A program made the position numbers and the translations under genes. From Paenibacillus taichungensis (GTDB lineage: Bacteria; Bacillota; Bacilli; Paenibacillales; Paenibacillaceae), in the NCBI RefSeq assembly GCF_013359905.1, contig NZ_JABMCC010000118.1:558001-622000 (forward strand): 64,000 nt of DNA, read 5' to 3'. The notes beneath the pieces are model-generated. The model searched no databases. It was not told the DNA's origin and saw only the letters and a program-made list of their open reading frames with translations. Below are positions 53,085 through 62,344 of the stretch, one piece after another. The stretch's first letter is position 1. Each line of letters starts with the position of its first letter.

Positions 53085-55370
53085 ATGAAGGGACTGCTTA
53101 CAAGCAAATTTGCGCTGAATGGACTGTTTGTCAAGCTAATGCTGAGCTTCCTCAGTGTCATCCTGATTTTGGCTTCATTTAATCTGTTCTCCCATCTGTA
53201 CTTAAGCAACAAGGTCTATCAGGAGATGGTCAGACAAAATGAACTCGGCCTTGCGCAGACCGTTGAAGGGTATGAGAATCATTTCCGACTGACCCAGAAC
53301 ATGATTCTGGCCCTCACCCAATCGGATACCTGGACAGCCAATCTGGGCATTTTGAGCCACATTAAGGAGAACCGCCGTTACGATATTCCCGCAGAGGTGA
53401 AGTCGGACCTCTCCACGCTGTACGCTAATCCTTTTCTGCATATCGACAATTTCATTCTCTATTTCAAGCAAGAAGACTATGTACTGGAGAAGGAAGGTCT
53501 TAGCAGTGCCAGCGATATGTTCGGTAAATATTATTATAGTAAAGAATATCCCCCGGATTACTGGAAAACTCAAACGATGAACAACCAGTTCCTGAAAGTA
53601 ATGCCTGCCGCAGCTTTTACGGAAAATACCGTTCACTCATCCCGCTCTCTCGGTCAACTGATGCCGGTCATGATGAAAGCTATTCCCTACGAAGATGTGT
53701 ACGGCATTATTATGCTGGATCCACAACGTATGCAGGACACATATGGCGATGCCGCTAATAATCCGTTCTACATTCTGGACAACGAGGGACGCCTGCTTTT
53801 TACCACGATGGAGGGGGAACTGCAAAATCCGCAGCTACCTGCAGACGGAAGCAAACATGAACGTATTGGGGATCAGTATTACTTCTATGAAAAAGGTAAG
53901 CAAACCGGATTTACCTATGTCCGGGTCACCCAGGCCGCAGTAATCGCCGCGGAAATGCGGGGCATGCAGCTGCTGCTGGCTTTCCTGCTTGGCGCTGCTG
54001 TGCTGATTAGCATGATCTCCTCCCTGTTTTTCAGCATAAGATTAAACCAGCCGCTCCAGCGCCTTATTGCCGCTCTGGACCGAAATTCGGACAGCGTACC
54101 AGACAAATGGAGCAGTGTAAAAGAATTCGCCATGATCGGCGACCGCCTGAGCTCTATTCTGGAGAATAACCGCTACATTCAAAGCGACCTTGCGCAGAAG
54201 AACTCTCTTGTACGCCAGTACGCTTATATCCATAAAGTAAAGAATATACCGCTCAGCTCCTATTTGGCAGAGCTTGAGGATGCCCAGCATGCCGAGCAGC
54301 CTTATGTCTCCATTCTGTTCAAGGTGGGCTTCAAATCCCAGCCGGATGAATTCGGGCAGCATACCCTGTTATTATGGAAGCTGATTCAAAGCCTGTTCAC
54401 CAGCAGCAAAACCAATAGCGTTGCCATTCAGCCCGAGCAGGACCAACTGCTCTTGCTGCTGTTCGATCCAGGTCCACAGATTGGTATTCTTCAAGCGCTC
54501 GATACACTGAAGGAGTTGCTGGCTGTCGAGGAAACCCTTTATCTGACCATCGCGGTAAGTCCGGTGTATTCCGGAGAAATTCCGTTTACCGATGCGTACA
54601 GCAATCTGTCCATGCTGTTAAAAGAGCGCAGACTGAATGGGGAGACACAAGTTATTGTGGAGCCGCGTGCTTCTTCGTCAAATGCCTTCCATGTGAAGGT
54701 CACTTATGGGGAGGAACTGCACAACCTGCTGCAATCCGGCAATGAAGAGGCCGTATTCGCTTGGCTGGATCGCCAGCTGGAGCAACTGCAACACAAGGAT
54801 GCAGCCGCAGAAGACTTCCGCACATTTGCAATCGGCGCAGTCGAACAGATCAGCAAGACGGTGATGAAGCTGAATTTGACGAATATCGAATCCGAGTTTC
54901 ACTCTTCTCCTCCGGGAGAGGCATTTGCTGGTTTCCATTCCATGCAGCAATACAGGGAATGGCTTCAGGCGTTGGCTCAACCGGTACTTGCGGCAGTACG
55001 AAGCCAGCTGGAAACGCGTGATCCAGTTATCACCTTTGTGCTGGACTACCTGGATCATCATTATGGGGAAGACATTAATTTGAATATCGTCGCCGACAAG
55101 TTGAATTTAACATCGGGGTACCTCTCCAGTATTTTCAAGGAAAAGACTAACATCAACTTCAGCGAATATCTGAACAATCTGCGGGTTGAGCGGGCCAAGG
55201 AACTGCTTGTGAATGTAGATCTGCGAATTCAGGACATTGCGACACAGGTCGGCTATCAAAATGTGAATTCGTTCATCCGTATGTTCAAGCGTCGATACGG
55301 GATGACCCCCGGAGAATACCGCAAGCGTTATGCGGGTGATGAGCCATTTATCTCCTCCAGCCATGGCTAA
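53085..55370 (+). CDS. Membrane-bound AraC family regulator
   Basis: Sensor-regulator of 761 aa. A first membrane segment lies at about 17-37, an extracellular sensor domain at about 38-290, a second membrane segment near 292-315 (LLLAFLLGAAVLISMISSLFFSI) and a cytoplasmic helical region follow. The C-terminal AraC DNA-binding domain spans about 655-755 (INLNIVADKLNLTSGYLSSIFKEKTNINFSEYL, IQDIATQVGYQNVNSFIRMFKRRYGMTPGEYRKRY). This YesS-like build is common beside LplABC-type operons in Paenibacillus. It is divergent from the operon and probably activates it when an extracellular glycan ligand or loaded binding protein is sensed. Confidence 0.92.
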   Translation: MKGLLTSKFALNGLFVKLMLSFLSVILILASFNLFSHLYLSNKVYQEMVRQNELGLAQTVEGYENHFRLTQNMILALTQSDTWTANLGILSHIKENRRYDIPAEVKSDLSTLYANPFLHIDNFILYFKQEDYVLEKEGLSSASDMFGKYYYSKEYPPDYWKTQTMNNQFLKVMPAAAFTENTVHSSRSLGQLMPVMMKAIPYEDVYGIIMLDPQRMQDTYGDAANNPFYILDNEGRLLFTTMEGELQNPQLPADGSKHERIGDQYYFYEKGKQTGFTYVRVTQAAVIAAEMRGMQLLLAFLLGAAVLISMISSLFFSIRLNQPLQRLIAALDRNSDSVPDKWSSVKEFAMIGDRLSSILENNRYIQSDLAQKNSLVRQYAYIHKVKNIPLSSYLAELEDAQHAEQPYVSILFKVGFKSQPDEFGQHTLLLWKLIQSLFTSSKTNSVAIQPEQDQLLLLLFDPGPQIGILQALDTLKELLAVEETLYLTIAVSPVYSGEIPFTDAYSNLSMLLKERRLNGETQVIVEPRASSSNAFHVKVTYGEELHNLLQSGNEEAVFAWLDRQLEQLQHKDAAAEDFRTFAIGAVEQISKTVMKLNLTNIESEFHSSPPGEAFAGFHSMQQYREWLQALAQPVLAAVRSQLETRDPVITFVLDYLDHHYGEDINLNIVADKLNLTSGYLSSIFKEKTNINFSEYLNNLRVERAKELLVNVDLRIQDIATQVGYQNVNSFIRMFKRRYGMTPGEYRKRYAGDEPFISSSHG

Positions 55371-55406
55371 CCAGGCGTGAGCGGGCAAGAACCTTAGATT
55401 GTAAAT

Positions 55407-55440
55407 ACACCAGCGTCCGCTCGGAAGCAGGCGCTGGTGT
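55407..55440. terminator. Possible stem-loop between convergent genes
   Basis: ACACCAGCG (55407-55415) pairs with CGCTGGTGT (55432-55440). No clear T-tract follows, so it is only a weak terminator candidate between the AraC and LRR genes. Confidence 0.4.
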
Positions 55441-55449
55441 ACTGTCAGT

Positions 55450-56475
55450 TTACATTAGAATTTTGGACAGGTGCACAAGAGCCATCGAAGGAATTCGTTG
55501 TTCTTCAGGAATTTGTTCATAGAGCAGATGCCCTTTTCCCGCTTCAATCATTTGTTTGCTCATACTAGCAATCCGACCTTTACTATGATCAATAAAACGA
55601 AAATCCACCTGTCGTAAACTTTGCATTTCAGTCAAACGTTCGAATGCCTCAGCCTTGATCCCCTTATGTATCTCTTTCAGTTCAAGCACCTCCAACCCGT
55701 CCGCAGTCCACAGGTTCCCAATGTCTTGCAGAGACTTCATGAAATCAAGTTCAAGCTGCCGCAGATTCTTCATGTGCGAGAAGTCGCACAACCGCTCGAT
55801 TTTGGGCAATGACAGATGCAGATAGACCAGATGATGTAATGCCCCCACTGCATCGATCTCGGTTAGATTCTTTACGGACGATAATCTCAGCATACGGATA
55901 TTCGATTCAGCCAGAACTTCGAGTGAACCAGCCAATGTACAGTGATCGAGAGCCAAATACTCGATAAATGGTAAGTCTACAACAAAATCAAGCTGATCAA
56001 TGTCGCAGTTCAGGACGAGGGTACTCAACCGAATGCAGTCCTCAATCGGCGAGAGATCGGGAAATTTCCCGCTAAGTGCGAGATAAGTCAAGTATTTGTA
56101 ATTCCGGATGAAGTCCAGGTTTTGCTTTTTGGGTGAGCGAATGTTCAGAAACTCCATCTTTTGCAGCGCACTCAATATACTCAAATCGTGTGTTTGCTTG
56201 AGATCCAGCTGCAAAGCGGTGACATGTTTTAAACCAGCAAGTGCCTCCAGAAACTCTTCTGAATACCGCCCCTTCACATCTGTATTGGACACATTTAAAA
56301 TCAAATCGGGTCGTTTAACAAACACATGTTCATCCAGTTTTCGCAGATCATGCATCTCGTCCAACCCGACAACAAAGCTAATCGTAGCCCTGTTCCGCAG
56401 TTGTACGATAGCCTTGTCCATTTTATCCTCGTTCCAGGGAACACCACTCATTGAAGCGGCCCACGGTTCGTTCAT
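55450..56475 (-). CDS. Leucine-rich repeat protein
   Basis: Soluble protein of 341 aa. From about residue 80 on, repeats of 20-24 residues with the LRR-like pattern LxxLxLxxx are visible: HVTALQLDLKQTHDLSIL, MEFLNIRSPKK, YLTYLALSGKF, FIEYLALDHC, HLVYLHLSLPKIERL and NLRQLELDFMKSL. No signal peptide or membrane segment, so it is intracellular. These repeats bind proteins; the partner is unknown. GGAGGGTGA precedes the ATG. Confidence 0.85.
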   Translation of the reverse strand: MNEPWAASMSGVPWNEDKMDKAIVQLRNRATISFVVGLDEMHDLRKLDEHVFVKRPDLILNVSNTDVKGRYSEEFLEALAGLKHVTALQLDLKQTHDLSILSALQKMEFLNIRSPKKQNLDFIRNYKYLTYLALSGKFPDLSPIEDCIRLSTLVLNCDIDQLDFVVDLPFIEYLALDHCTLAGSLEVLAESNIRMLRLSSVKNLTEIDAVGALHHLVYLHLSLPKIERLCDFSHMKNLRQLELDFMKSLQDIGNLWTADGLEVLELKEIHKGIKAEAFERLTEMQSLRQVDFRFIDHSKGRIASMSKQMIEAGKGHLLYEQIPEEQRIPSMALVHLSKILM

Positions 56476-56721
56476 TGTTGGTCACCCTCCAATTCTCTGA
56501 TACTTATCCATGTCTAGCTTTCCTTTAATTGTAAATCAAGAAGAGTACATTGAGAAGTCGGATATTCGATTGCAATACTGTATTCTGCACTCTGTACTCG
56601 GTAACAACTGGTGTATTCATGAAAATGAGAAAGAGATCATCTTTTTAAATCCATAATATTACATCTAAAGAACATTTATCCGATATAAAGAGATATCTAT
56701 TTGAACGAGGGGTGAAATCTG

Positions 56722-56949
56722 ATGAATAGTTCATTAATAGGTCCTGGAACAGGACTTATTGCCATTGCTGCGGGTGTAATGATGATTGCTACTTCCAAAA
56801 ACGAAAAGCGGATAGAAAACAGCTTCATCTACAAACACGGCTTTAAACCAGGCTACGAAGATAAAGCTCGCAGAACATCAATACGGGCGAATCGCGTCGC
56901 AGGGTTCGGTTTGATTCTGATTGGTCTAGCTGCGATCGGAATTATCTAA
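56722..56949 (+). CDS. Small two-helix membrane protein, 75 aa
   Basis: Two hydrophobic segments (GPGTGLIAIAAGVMMIATS and VAGFGLILIGLAAIGII) joined by a positively charged loop of about 35 residues (KNEKRIENSFIYKHGFKPGYEDKARRTSIR). GAGGGGTGA precedes the ATG. I do not recognise a family. Neighbouring genes give no functional clue. Confidence 0.75.
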   Translation: MNSSLIGPGTGLIAIAAGVMMIATSKNEKRIENSFIYKHGFKPGYEDKARRTSIRANRVAGFGLILIGLAAIGII

Positions 56950-57062
56950 TACCTGTTAGAAGCTTGAAAGCTCATTTCGTGGTTACTTATCACCTGAAAA
57001 CTCTGCTATAATACCTCCAAGTGTTATTCCCCAAGGGGAGATCAGGATGGAGGATAATCATC

Positions 57063-58247
57063 ATGAAGTTTGCTAAACGTATGGAACATTTCAGTGAGGG
57101 GATATTCACACGTTTGCTGGAAATCAAGAGGCAACGACTGGAGAATGGAGAACCTGTCATCGATCTAAGTGTAGGCACACCCAATATTCCCCCTGCCCAA
57201 CATATCATGACGGCTTTATGCGAGGCAGCAGCAGATGCTTCAAACTATACATATGCTGTAAATGATCAGAGCGAATTGCTGCAAGCAGTCAGTGAATGGT
57301 ACAAGCGCCGTTACCATGTCGAACTGAACCCGAAAACCCAAATTTGCTCCTTGCTTGGATCACAGGAAGGTCTCGCCCATATCTCTTTGGCGATCGTTGA
57401 TGAAGGAGATCTGGTCCTTGTACCCGATCCTTGTTATCCAGTCTTTGCTGATGGACCTCTACTTGCAGGAGCCGAACTGTATTATATGCCACAAAAAGAA
57501 GAACATGGATATGTTATTCAACTTCAGGACATTCCTGAAGCTGTTGCGCGCAAAGCAAAATTCATGCTTGTATCCTATCCCAACAATCCCACGACAGCAA
57601 TGGCATCCGATCAGTTCTATCTGGATCTAATTGATTTTGCCAAGAAATATGACATTATCGTTCTTCATGACAATGCATACAGCGAGCTGGTGTTCGATGG
57701 GAAAACGTGCGGTAGTTTCCTTGCTTATCCCGGGGCGATGGATGTCGGCATTGAATTCAACTCGTTATCCAAAACCTATGGATTGGCTGGGGCACGAATC
57801 GGCTTTTGTGTGGGGAACCCGGATGTGGTATCTGTGCTTAAAAAGCTGAAATCCAACATGGATTACGGCATGTTTCTTCCGATTCAGAAGGCAGCCATTG
57901 CTGCAATCACAGGGGATCAGAGTGAAGTTGAGCGGGTCAGAGATATCTACGAGGAGCGCAGAGATATTCTTTGCGAAGGATTCAGCAACCTCGGTTGGTA
58001 TATCGTCAAACCCGAAGCCAGCATGTTCATCTGGAGTCGGATTCCAGACCACTACGATACCTCAGAACAGTTTGCCATGGATCTGGTTACACAAGCGGGT
58101 GTAATCGTAACACCTGGGAGTGCCTTCGGACCTTCGGGTGAAGGATATGTGAGATTCGCTTTGGTTCAGGATAAAGAGACGTTGCAGCAAGCGATCCTAT
58201 CGGTAGATAACAGTGGAATGCTAAGAGAAAAAACAACGAATTTATAA
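57063..58247 (+). CDS. PLP-dependent class I/II aminotransferase
   Basis: Fold-type I aminotransferase of 394 aa. IDLSVGTPNIPPAQHI is the substrate-side start, SLLGSQEGLAH and DPCYPVF bind the cofactor region, YPNNPTTA and NAYSEL follow, and the Schiff-base lysine lies in NSLSKTYGLAGARIGF. The C-terminal arginine is in YVRFAL. It resembles LL-diaminopimelate aminotransferase and YugH/PatA proteins; specificity is not resolved. ATG 57063 with GGATGGAGG ahead is chosen over the upstream frame. Confidence 0.9.
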   Translation: MKFAKRMEHFSEGIFTRLLEIKRQRLENGEPVIDLSVGTPNIPPAQHIMTALCEAAADASNYTYAVNDQSELLQAVSEWYKRRYHVELNPKTQICSLLGSQEGLAHISLAIVDEGDLVLVPDPCYPVFADGPLLAGAELYYMPQKEEHGYVIQLQDIPEAVARKAKFMLVSYPNNPTTAMASDQFYLDLIDFAKKYDIIVLHDNAYSELVFDGKTCGSFLAYPGAMDVGIEFNSLSKTYGLAGARIGFCVGNPDVVSVLKKLKSNMDYGMFLPIQKAAIAAITGDQSEVERVRDIYEERRDILCEGFSNLGWYIVKPEASMFIWSRIPDHYDTSEQFAMDLVTQAGVIVTPGSAFGPSGEGYVRFALVQDKETLQQAILSVDNSGMLREKTTNL

Positions 58248-58277
58248 CACGAATGAAAAAATTTCTCATAAGAAAAT

Positions 58278-58358
58278 ATCCCCTCTAGGTAAGCAGTGAG
58301 AAAAGAGAACATGTCTACATGAACTCACCACTGAAAACCAGAGGGGATTTTTTATTTA
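58278..58358. terminator. Branched bidirectional terminator
   Basis: ATCCCCTCT (58278-58286) pairs with AGAGGGGAT (58340-58348), with inner GGT/ACC and CAGTG/CACTG pairs. TTTTTTATTT follows on the plus strand. It separates the convergent aminotransferase and iron-permease genes. Confidence 0.8.
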
Positions 58359-58370
58359 AAGATCGAATAT

Positions 58371-60419
58371 TTAAGCTGATTTGCGCCAGTTGGAACGGTA
58401 CATTAAATAAAGGAAATATGGCGTTCCAATAATCGCAATTAACAACCCGGATGGAATCTCGGTTGGTGCCATAACAGTCCTTCCGATCGTATCCGCCAGT
58501 ACCAGCATCACTGCACCGACCAAAGCCGACAGAAACATCGACCGTCTTAATTTGTTTCCCGTCAATAGACGGACCATATGTGGAGCGATTAGCCCAATAA
58601 ATCCAACCGTTCCCACACAGGCGACTGCACCTGCGGCAAGCAAAACACCAACGGTCATAGCCAGCAGACGCGTCCGACGAACACTCAAGCCAAGACCGGA
58701 AGCACTATTATCGTCGAATACCAACAGTTCGAATCTTCGCGCCAGCCACCACGCAAGCGGGATCAAAATCAACAGGAACACCCCAATGATCTTCACTTGA
58801 TCCCATGTACGTGCATAGGTACTGCCTGTTAGCCAGATAAAACCGCTACTGCCATATACAGCGCCGCGAACAATCAGAACCTGAATGCCTGCGCCTGCAA
58901 TTGCAGACATGGCGATACCCAGCAATACAACTGCGGAAGGATTGAGACCCTTCTTCCAGGACAAAGAGAATACGATTGCTGCAGCGATCCCTGCCCCAAC
59001 AATCGCCGCTATAGGCAGCAAGAACACCGGAAGACCAGGCCATAGGATGATGACCATCATCGCACCCAAGCCTGCGCCTGACGATACGCCCACGATGGAC
59101 GCGTCAGCCAGCGGGTTGCGAACGGCCATCTGAATAAGCACACCGCTGATCGCCAGTGCAGCACCTGCACCTGCGGCGACAAGAGTACGCGGAATGCGAA
59201 GCTGAACAATAGCCGAGTATAGCCCATCCGATTGAAACAGGCTTGGCAGAAGATCGGCCATTGGAATACGCATCCCGCCAAACATCGTACTAAGGAGAAC
59301 CAATGCTAACGTTAGTACCGTAAAGATAATAGCAATAGGGCCGAATGCCCAGCGACGCGAACGTGCTCCTGTGCTCATTGAGGTAGACATGCCTGATCCA
59401 TTTGCTGCCTTCATGCGTGTAAGTACAAGCCAGATCAGCCATGGTGCACCAATGATTGCCATTACGGCCCCTGTCGGCAACTCCAGACTGGAGTTATGAA
59501 CCATCTTGGCAAGTACGTCTGCACCAACCAGCAGTGCTGCGCCCCACAAGAAAACACCAGGCAATAACAACCGATTGGAGCGAATTCCACTCAATCGAAC
59601 CAGATGAGGTGCCACCAAACCCACAAAGCCAATTGGCCCAATTACACTGACAATGACCGCAGCCAGCAACACAGCAATAATCAACCCCGTGGCACGGGCC
59701 ATGCCTACTTTTTGCCCGAGTGAGGAAGCAGTTGATTCATCCAGTTCCAACATATCCCACTGCCGGGATAAAACCAGGGCAACGATCGTAATTCCAATGA
59801 CCCAAGGCCATGCGTAAATTACACCGCTCCAGTCATTCTGAACAAGCGTTCCTGATCCCCATAGAAATAATGCCTGAGTCTCCTGAGAGAAGAAAATATG
59901 CAGCGCGCTTGTAAAAGAACCAAGTACCATCGATACAATCATGCCAGAGAGCGCAAGTCGCACTGGACTTGACGTTCTCCCCCCGCCCATAAAGTACGCT
60001 GCGGCAGCTGCCAGTAATCCACCGAGTACGGCGAAAAGGAAAGGCGATTGCTGCATCAAGCCTGGGAAAAAAATCGTTCCCAACACCACGACAAAATAGG
60101 CCCCCGCATTGATGCCGAGTGTATCCGACGCCGCGAGCGGATTACGCGTAATGGTCTGTAGCAATGAACCAGCAACAGCAAGCGCCCCTCCAGCCAGGAT
60201 ACCGATTACTGTTCGGGGCATGCGCAGATCCCAGATCATATTATGTTCCAGTGTGTCCTGCCTGCCCATAAGTGAATCTACAACCGTATGGAGTGGAATT
60301 GAAGCTTCTCCATAACACAGGCTTACAAAAAAAAGCACGATGAGAGCGGTTAGACCGCCCCCATAAATGCTTAATGTACGCCAGTTAAACACTGGTCGGG
60401 AATGTTGGACCGAACTCAT
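58371..60419 (-). CDS. Fused FecCD-type iron permease (FhuB-like)
   Basis: A 682-aa protein with two complete FecCD/BtuC permease halves in tandem, about 340 residues each, as in FhuB. Both halves show the repeated blocks: LRMPRTVIGILAGGALAVAGSLLQ and LRIPRTLVAAGAGAALAISGVLIQ; NPLAASDTLGINAG and NPLADASIVGVSSG; IGFVGLVAPHLVR and VGFIGLIAPHMVR. It should form the whole membrane channel. Its start overlaps the binding-protein stop by 4 bp. No ATPase gene follows. Confidence 0.94.
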   Translation of the reverse strand: MSSVQHSRPVFNWRTLSIYGGGLTALIVLFFVSLCYGEASIPLHTVVDSLMGRQDTLEHNMIWDLRMPRTVIGILAGGALAVAGSLLQTITRNPLAASDTLGINAGAYFVVVLGTIFFPGLMQQSPFLFAVLGGLLAAAAAYFMGGGRTSSPVRLALSGMIVSMVLGSFTSALHIFFSQETQALFLWGSGTLVQNDWSGVIYAWPWVIGITIVALVLSRQWDMLELDESTASSLGQKVGMARATGLIIAVLLAAVIVSVIGPIGFVGLVAPHLVRLSGIRSNRLLLPGVFLWGAALLVGADVLAKMVHNSSLELPTGAVMAIIGAPWLIWLVLTRMKAANGSGMSTSMSTGARSRRWAFGPIAIIFTVLTLALVLLSTMFGGMRIPMADLLPSLFQSDGLYSAIVQLRIPRTLVAAGAGAALAISGVLIQMAVRNPLADASIVGVSSGAGLGAMMVIILWPGLPVFLLPIAAIVGAGIAAAIVFSLSWKKGLNPSAVVLLGIAMSAIAGAGIQVLIVRGAVYGSSGFIWLTGSTYARTWDQVKIIGVFLLILIPLAWWLARRFELLVFDDNSASGLGLSVRRTRLLAMTVGVLLAAGAVACVGTVGFIGLIAPHMVRLLTGNKLRRSMFLSALVGAVMLVLADTIGRTVMAPTEIPSGLLIAIIGTPYFLYLMYRSNWRKSA

Positions 60420-61411
60420 TGGGTAATCGCTCCAACAACCCCGTCAACCAGAGCTTTGGACGAGATAGGTCCACCGAACGTCCATGTTGTGCTATCCAGT
60501 TGATAAGTGCGTTTATCTTTGACAAAATTCAGACCTTTCCATACTGAATTGTCTTTCATTGCTGTGCCAAAAACGTCATCATCCGGTTGTGTGATGTAGA
60601 TGAAATTGCTGTCCTGAACAGCAGGCAAGGATTCAATACCCACCGTTGAGAATCCATATCCTTCAATCTTGTCCGGCTGCCAGTCGTTAACCAGTCCAAC
60701 CTTCGCCAACGTGCCAATTACGACAGCGTTATCGGTAAACATGCGAAGACTTGCTGCATTTTGATACGTAAATGCTTGTGTCAGTACATAATGGAATTCC
60801 GATTTGTCGGCAGCAGCAAGTTTATCTTTGGCTTCTGTATAGTGCTGATCGAGTTCATCGAGTACCTTCTTCGCTTGGTCTTCTTTTCCAAGAGCAACCG
60901 CGATATTGTTAAACGTTTCCGTCATTTTGTCATAAGTATAGCCATCACCCGTATACAGGTCATATTCAAGCGTTGGTGCAATGGCATTGAGCTGATCATA
61001 GATATTCGAATTGGAATTGGCGATAATCAGATCCGGCTTCAAAGCTGCAATCGCCTCCAGATTTGGCTCGTCACGTGTTCCAACATCCGTCACCGTGTCA
61101 TCCAGAGCTGCTTCGGGAGTCACATAGACTTTATAGTTGGCGTTGTCTGCACTACCTACTGGCTGAACACCCAGTGCTACTACATCTTCCGTATATGTCC
61201 ATTCCAGCGTAACAACTCTCTTAGCGGGTTTGTCCAGTTTGAGTTCTCCACCACTATGTTTAACTGTAACAGGACCTGCTGTCTCTTCAGTCGGCGTGCT
61301 GCCGGAAGAGGCATTTTCATTTGTATCTGTTGTGCTGCTGGCTTTACCGCAACCTGTCAGAGCAAGCGCCAAAACCGTCAGCAATAAAAATCCGTTCAAG
61401 CTTTTTTTCAT
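60416..61411 (-). CDS. Iron-siderophore binding lipoprotein
   Basis: Binding protein of 331 aa, lipobox LTGC (C21), then a Ser/Thr-rich linker and the FecB/FhuD-type fold: LDKPAKRVVTLEWTYTEDVVALGVQPVG, PNLEAIAALKPDLIIANSNS. It resembles proteins for hydroxamate or citrate-type siderophores such as YfiY or YfmC, though the ligand is not resolved. A near-perfect Fur box lies 34-48 bp upstream. Confidence 0.92.
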   Translation of the reverse strand: MKKSLNGFLLLTVLALALTGCGKASSTTDTNENASSGSTPTEETAGPVTVKHSGGELKLDKPAKRVVTLEWTYTEDVVALGVQPVGSADNANYKVYVTPEAALDDTVTDVGTRDEPNLEAIAALKPDLIIANSNSNIYDQLNAIAPTLEYDLYTGDGYTYDKMTETFNNIAVALGKEDQAKKVLDELDQHYTEAKDKLAAADKSEFHYVLTQAFTYQNAASLRMFTDNAVVIGTLAKVGLVNDWQPDKIEGYGFSTVGIESLPAVQDSNFIYITQPDDDVFGTAMKDNSVWKGLNFVKDKRTYQLDSTTWTFGGPISSKALVDGVVGAITQ

Positions 61412-61444
61412 ATCCTACTTCTCCCCTATTTATATGTATTTATA

Positions 61445-61459
61445 TGATAACAATTATCA
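61445..61459 (-). promoter_or_regulatory. Fur box of the second siderophore importer
   Basis: TGATAACAATTATCA matches the consensus TGATAATNATTATCA with one mismatch. A further TTATCA overlaps its right side. It lies 34 bp upstream of the binding-protein start and predicts repression by Fur in iron-rich cells. Confidence 0.88.
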
Positions 61460-61554
61460 TTATCACTAATGGATTATCCTGTAGAATTGCTTTTTTGTCA
61501 ATTCAAAAGAGTTATTATTTTCTTTGCAATATCTTCCCTGTCACAGCATAAACA

Positions 61555-61588
61555 GAAAAAAAATGAAAGAACCCGCATTCAAGGCGGG
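61555..61588 (-). terminator. Terminator of the CueP-family gene
   Basis: On the minus strand CCCGC...GCGGG, then TTCTTTCATTTTTTT. About 50 bp after the stop at 61642. Confidence 0.75.
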
Positions 61589-61641
61589 CCTGGATCACAT
61601 CGACTGTTTTGAAATGGTGATAGAATGCACCGTACGATAAT

Positions 61642-62184
61642 TTAACTCAACTGCATCGTTGTGATACACGTATTATCTTCTTCATAGGTAGATAGCTGTG
61701 TCTCTGCAACCTTTCCATCATACACCACACGAATGAGGTATGACTTATCTCTGGCTAACCAAAAATCCATAAAACCGTTGGATCCGGCCTTCATCTCAGC
61801 ATCCTTCATGAGCGTATTCCCTTCGGAGTCATGGATCGTCACACTGAACTTCTTATTTTTCATTTCGCCCTGACATCCGGTCAAACTATGAATTGCACAG
61901 GGATGAGTCTGCTCCACATAGGGTGCAATGGAAAGGAAAAACTCCTTTTCAGGCAAGTCGTAGGTTGTCGTTTGGTTACCTTTATCCGTGACGATTAACT
62001 GGGTGGCATTAATGGAGGCCGATTCAGGTGTCTCCTTGCCTGTACTGATATCTTCTACTAATTTCTTGATATTGGGCGCTTCCGCGTTATCTGCTTCTTC
62101 TGTCCCCACATTGTTTGCAATAAGGAAGGCCCCCAACACAATTACAACCACTAAGCTGGCAATGATCCACATTTGTTTTTTCAT
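61642..62184 (-). CDS. cueP: CueP family metal-binding protein
   Basis: A 180-aa protein anchored by an N-terminal membrane segment (5-22) with the rest outside. The signature HPCAIHSLTGCQGEM carries C96, H99 and C104, and a third cysteine C173 lies in NTCITTM. These match the three conserved cysteines of CueP, the periplasmic copper-binding protein of Salmonella. It probably binds copper outside the membrane. No CueR-type regulator or copper ATPase is in the window. Confidence 0.85.
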   Translation of the reverse strand: MKKQMWIIASLVVVIVLGAFLIANNVGTEEADNAEAPNIKKLVEDISTGKETPESASINATQLIVTDKGNQTTTYDLPEKEFFLSIAPYVEQTHPCAIHSLTGCQGEMKNKKFSVTIHDSEGNTLMKDAEMKAGSNGFMDFWLARDKSYLIRVVYDGKVAETQLSTYEEDNTCITTMQLS

Positions 62185-62344
62185 CTGGAGTTCATCTCCT
62201 CGTCCGTTTTAGTTTATTATAATGGAGAACGAATCATCATGGACTGAAAGCGTATGTAATTCACCATTTATTCACATATTTGTATGTCTTATTTGTACAA
62301 GTAATCCCATCAACCCATTCTAGCTTGAGCAGGAGGAGTTTTCA

